DNA from: Bacillota bacterium | Lineage (GTDB): Bacteria; Bacillota_B; Desulfitobacteriia; Desulfitobacteriales; Desulfitobacteriaceae | Length of the DNA: 7,952 bases | Reading direction: 5' to 3' | NCBI GenBank assembly: GCA_021779415.1 | Contig: JAJYAS010000135.1 | Coordinates: forward strand, 1-7,952 | Made by a program: the position numbers and the translations under genes | Shown: in pieces, positions 6,273 through 7,952 of the stretch | How the letters are laid out: the number at the start of each line of letters is the position of its first letter | Numbering within the stretch: position 1 is the stretch's first letter | Notes under the pieces: generated by a model | What the model was told of the DNA's origin: nothing | The model's input: only the letters and a program-made list of their open reading frames with translations | The model's database searches: none

Positions 6273-7717
6273 TATACTAAATTAGAATAGAGTGATTTAA
6301 TATCAAACTCTAATATTTTCAACTTATTCAAGAATAAAAAGTATAATGGGAAATATATCAGGGCAGCTGAAATTAACTTAACAACATTACTGAGATCTGT
6401 CAACATTATGGGAAAAACGCATACTCCCACGGTAATGGAAATGAATAAAATTCTTACACAAAAACCAAAAGGGAAAAGGGCACTGAGGTTTTCTCCAAGT
6501 ATTCTAGTGGCGACTAACAAATAGTATCCGGCAAAAAGGTACGTTGCAATAGTGGTCGCTATTGCGGCGCCCTTGATTCCCCAAATGGGAATAGCCAGGG
6601 TTACAAGCACGATATTCGCGATGAGATATAAGACTGCGCCGTAAGACGTTATCTTCGGCCTGCCTATGCCCATGAAGAGCGAGCCATAGTAAGCGACTCG
6701 AATGGGCATCATAAGAAGATAAATTCTGAATATTTGTACGCTCCCGACATATTTCTGAGAATAAAGTGTAACGAGAAATGGCCCGGCAAATATATACAGG
6801 TAGATGAACAGAGGATATATGAATAAAGCCATTTTTTCTATGAGACTTCTCCAAACTATAAGCATTTCACTGACTTTGTGATCATGGAATAGCTCACTTA
6901 TTTTCGGAATACTTACAGAGCTTACGGAATTTAATAGGACATATATTAGAGGTATTTCGATAGCTCCAATTGCGTAGACGGCATAAATTTCAGACGTATA
7001 ATTTCGCGCCACAAAGAAACGGTCAATCTGCCATGCAATTTTGCCGATAGACCCTGTCAGACCCAAGGGAACGACATAATAGAGTTGCTGTTTCAACAAC
7101 TGCCAATTAACCGGTGCCGGCCCTCTCTCATAACGGGCCAAGCTATAAATGCAGTACAAGGCGCTTGATGCGTTCCCTAAAATCAAACTGGAAATTATGA
7201 CACGCATGTCACCGGTTAAGCTGGCCGCAACCAACAATGCGCTCGTAAATAGATTCGTCATTACCATATAGTAAGTAGCCTTAATTTCTTTTTTCGAAGC
7301 AATCATGTAATAAACGAACAGCGAACCAATGAAGTTGAAGAAGATATAGCTTCCAAAAAATGGGACGAAAGGCGCAAGGCGCAGGTCATTTACAATGCCG
7401 GCAATTGTCCCATTCATTAAAAAAGTCACTATTAGGACAATCAAACCGGCAGCGAACAAGAGGTAGGCCGTCTGCCAAACAAAGAATGGTCGATCTTCTT
7501 TGCTTACCTTCGGCAAAAAGTAGAGCAAGCTCGGCGGTATCCCAGCCAATATTATGGGCGTAATAAAGTCGGCAATTAGCCATAACTTCTTGTAGAGTCC
7601 AAAAGTATCGACCGACAGGTTACGCGCAAGTAATATCCCGGTCAAGAATAGGATACCCTGAGCAATAATACTGCCAAGACTAAGAGTTGCTATGTTTTTG
7701 TATAAAGTCTTGAGCAC
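6272..7717 (-). CDS. Polysaccharide flippase, Wzx/PST type (MOP superfamily)
   Basis: This 481-residue integral membrane protein has the length and hydropathy of Wzx/RfbX-type flippases, which move lipid-linked oligosaccharides from the cytoplasmic to the periplasmic face of the inner membrane. It starts at GTG (7717). Hydrophobic segments run through the whole chain, for example around residues 12-31, 46-66, 82-101, 118-138, 150-167, 172-192, 212-225, 245-266, 295-317, 328-350, 357-377, 382-403, 414-437 and 444-463. The N-terminal pattern of a first helix, then LLARNLSVDTFGLY (29-42), is characteristic of this family, in which a helix is followed by L-x-x-x-x-F/Y-G. Charged residues in the membrane region include the WQIDRFF stretch (229-235). 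The stop codon overlaps the next start as TAATG. The neighbouring glycosyltransferases and methyltransferases support glycan export. Which polymer is moved cannot be read from the sequence. Confidence 0.93.
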   Translation of the reverse strand: MLKTLYKNIATLSLGSIIAQGILFLTGILLARNLSVDTFGLYKKLWLIADFITPIILAGIPPSLLYFLPKVSKEDRPFFVWQTAYLLFAAGLIVLIVTFLMNGTIAGIVNDLRLAPFVPFFGSYIFFNFIGSLFVYYMIASKKEIKATYYMVMTNLFTSALLVAASLTGDMRVIISSLILGNASSALYCIYSLARYERGPAPVNWQLLKQQLYYVVPLGLTGSIGKIAWQIDRFFVARNYTSEIYAVYAIGAIEIPLIYVLLNSVSSVSIPKISELFHDHKVSEMLIVWRSLIEKMALFIYPLFIYLYIFAGPFLVTLYSQKYVGSVQIFRIYLLMMPIRVAYYGSLFMGIGRPKITSYGAVLYLIANIVLVTLAIPIWGIKGAAIATTIATYLFAGYYLLVATRILGENLSALFPFGFCVRILFISITVGVCVFPIMLTDLSNVVKLISAALIYFPLYFLFLNKLKILEFDIKSLYSNLV

Positions 7718-7727
7718 TGATGTTATT

Positions 7728-7731
7728 TCCT
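7728..7731 (-). promoter_or_regulatory. Shine-Dalgarno site of the flippase gene
   Basis: AGGA on the minus strand lies 10 nt before the GTG at 7715-7717. With the in-frame TAG at 7730-7732 immediately upstream, it supports GTG as the true start, because no ATG or GTG lies between that stop and it. Confidence 0.55.
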
Positions 7732-7802
7732 AAACAGCCTTAAATGCTGGGGAATGCGCAAGAAGGAAATTGTCCCGTACAGTCGTACCTCTGAAATGAA
7801 CC

Positions 7803-7834
7803 TCCCCGCAGCAGAGACTGCGGGGTATCCAAAA
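7803..7834. repeat. Palindromic (REP-like) repeat, right copy
   Basis: An 8-bp stem CCCCGCAG / CTGCGGGG (7804-7811 and 7818-7825) encloses the loop CAGAGA (7812-7817). A second copy lies at 54-85 in the same orientation. The shared block, read on the minus strand, runs from TTTT through ATACCCC and the hairpin to a final A. It is 32 nt long with four differences, two of which form a compensatory pair in the stem. No T-tract follows on either strand, so it is not a typical intrinsic terminator. It lies between the putative transposase tail and the flippase gene. Confidence 0.75.
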
Positions 7835-7856
7835 CCAAAAGCAAAGTCGTGCCTGT

Positions 7857-7952
7857 TCATATTTTGAAGAGCTTTAGTTGCCCTGTACGTCTTTCTATTT
7901 CGGATTTATCCAGATGCTGATTCCTAATGTACCTTTTAACTACTTCCTCATT
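7857..7952 (-). CDS. C-terminal tail of a putative Y1 (IS200/IS605 or REP-associated) transposase, partial
   Basis: An open frame enters from the right edge and gives 31 residues before a TGA at 7857-7859. It begins NEEVVKRYIRNQ and ends GQLKLFKI. In IS200/IS605-family Y1 transposases the C-terminal helix carries the nucleophilic tyrosine, with a metal-binding glutamine four residues later (Tyr127 and Gln131 in the ISHp608 enzyme). The spacing Y-I-R-N-Q here matches that arrangement, and a short polar tail after it is also usual. The HUH motif and the rest of the fold would lie outside the window and cannot be seen. A palindromic repeat starts 22 nt downstream of the stop, as often found beside such genes. 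The fragment is too short for certainty: it could be another protein with a similar helix, and whether the upstream gene is intact is unknown. Confidence 0.5.
   Translation of the reverse strand, partial: NEEVVKRYIRNQHLDKSEIERRTGQLKLFKI

Larger units (their letters stand above)
7718..7856. other. Intergenic leader upstream of the flippase gene
   Basis: These 139 nt separate the putative transposase tail from the flippase. They contain the palindromic repeat (7803-7834), and read on the minus strand a short GTAC-GACT-GTAC dyad near 7780-7791. I could not identify a convincing -35/-10 pair. The operon promoter may be weak, non-sigma70, or further upstream. An in-frame TAG at 7730-7732 prevents 5' extension of the flippase gene. 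Confidence 0.4.

Noticed and set aside
1..7952. CRISPR array, tRNA or rRNA genes
   Set aside because: I saw no regularly spaced direct repeats, no cloverleaf or CCA-end pattern, and no rRNA-like conserved stretches on either strand.

Overview
The window carries most or all of a surface-polysaccharide (O-antigen or exopolysaccharide type) gene cluster. All seven substantial genes lie on the minus strand and would be read from about 7717 down to about 86. Base composition is moderate to AT-rich. The domain mix (PST-type flippase, GT4 glycosyltransferases, several class I methyltransferases, a heparinase-like protein) is typical of envelope glycan loci of Gram-negative-type bacteria, many of them uncultured. 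The sequence alone does not fix a phylum, and I make no species claim.

Layout in transcription order (right to left). The right edge (7857-7952) holds the last 31 codons of a gene entering from outside. It contains a Tyr-x-x-x-Gln pattern that fits the C-terminus of an IS200/IS605 or REP-associated Y1 transposase. A short palindromic repeat follows (7803-7834). Next comes a Wzx-like flippase (GTG start, 7717), coupled by a TAATG overlap to a methyltransferase with a C-terminal four-Cys zinc ribbon. A second methyltransferase follows after 18 nt. After a 60-nt GC-rich spacer come a GT4 glycosyltransferase, a third methyltransferase and a second GT4 enzyme (GTGA 4-nt overlap). Last is an exported heparinase II/III-like protein. 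The tight spacing and overlaps indicate one operon. I see no confident promoter inside the window.

How the genes would work together: the two GT4 enzymes add sugars to a lipid-linked glycan on the cytoplasmic face, and the flippase moves that glycan across the inner membrane. The three dissimilar methyltransferases could methylate sugars or cap the chain, which is inferred from context. The heparinase-like protein would trim or turn over polymer outside the cytoplasm. No polymerase (Wzy), chain-length regulator or initiating transferase is visible here, so the cluster probably continues outside or relies on other loci.

The most interesting signals are at the edges. The heparinase gene appears broken in two ways. 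A one-base shift near 207-223 moves the conserved continuation into another frame. That continuation then stops at 86, just where a palindromic repeat begins. A second copy of this repeat lies about 7.7 kb away beside the putative transposase tail. The two copies differ in the stem by a compensating base-pair change (A-T versus G-C), which supports a selected hairpin. A second, unrelated perfect inverted repeat (24-46) sits next to the left copy.
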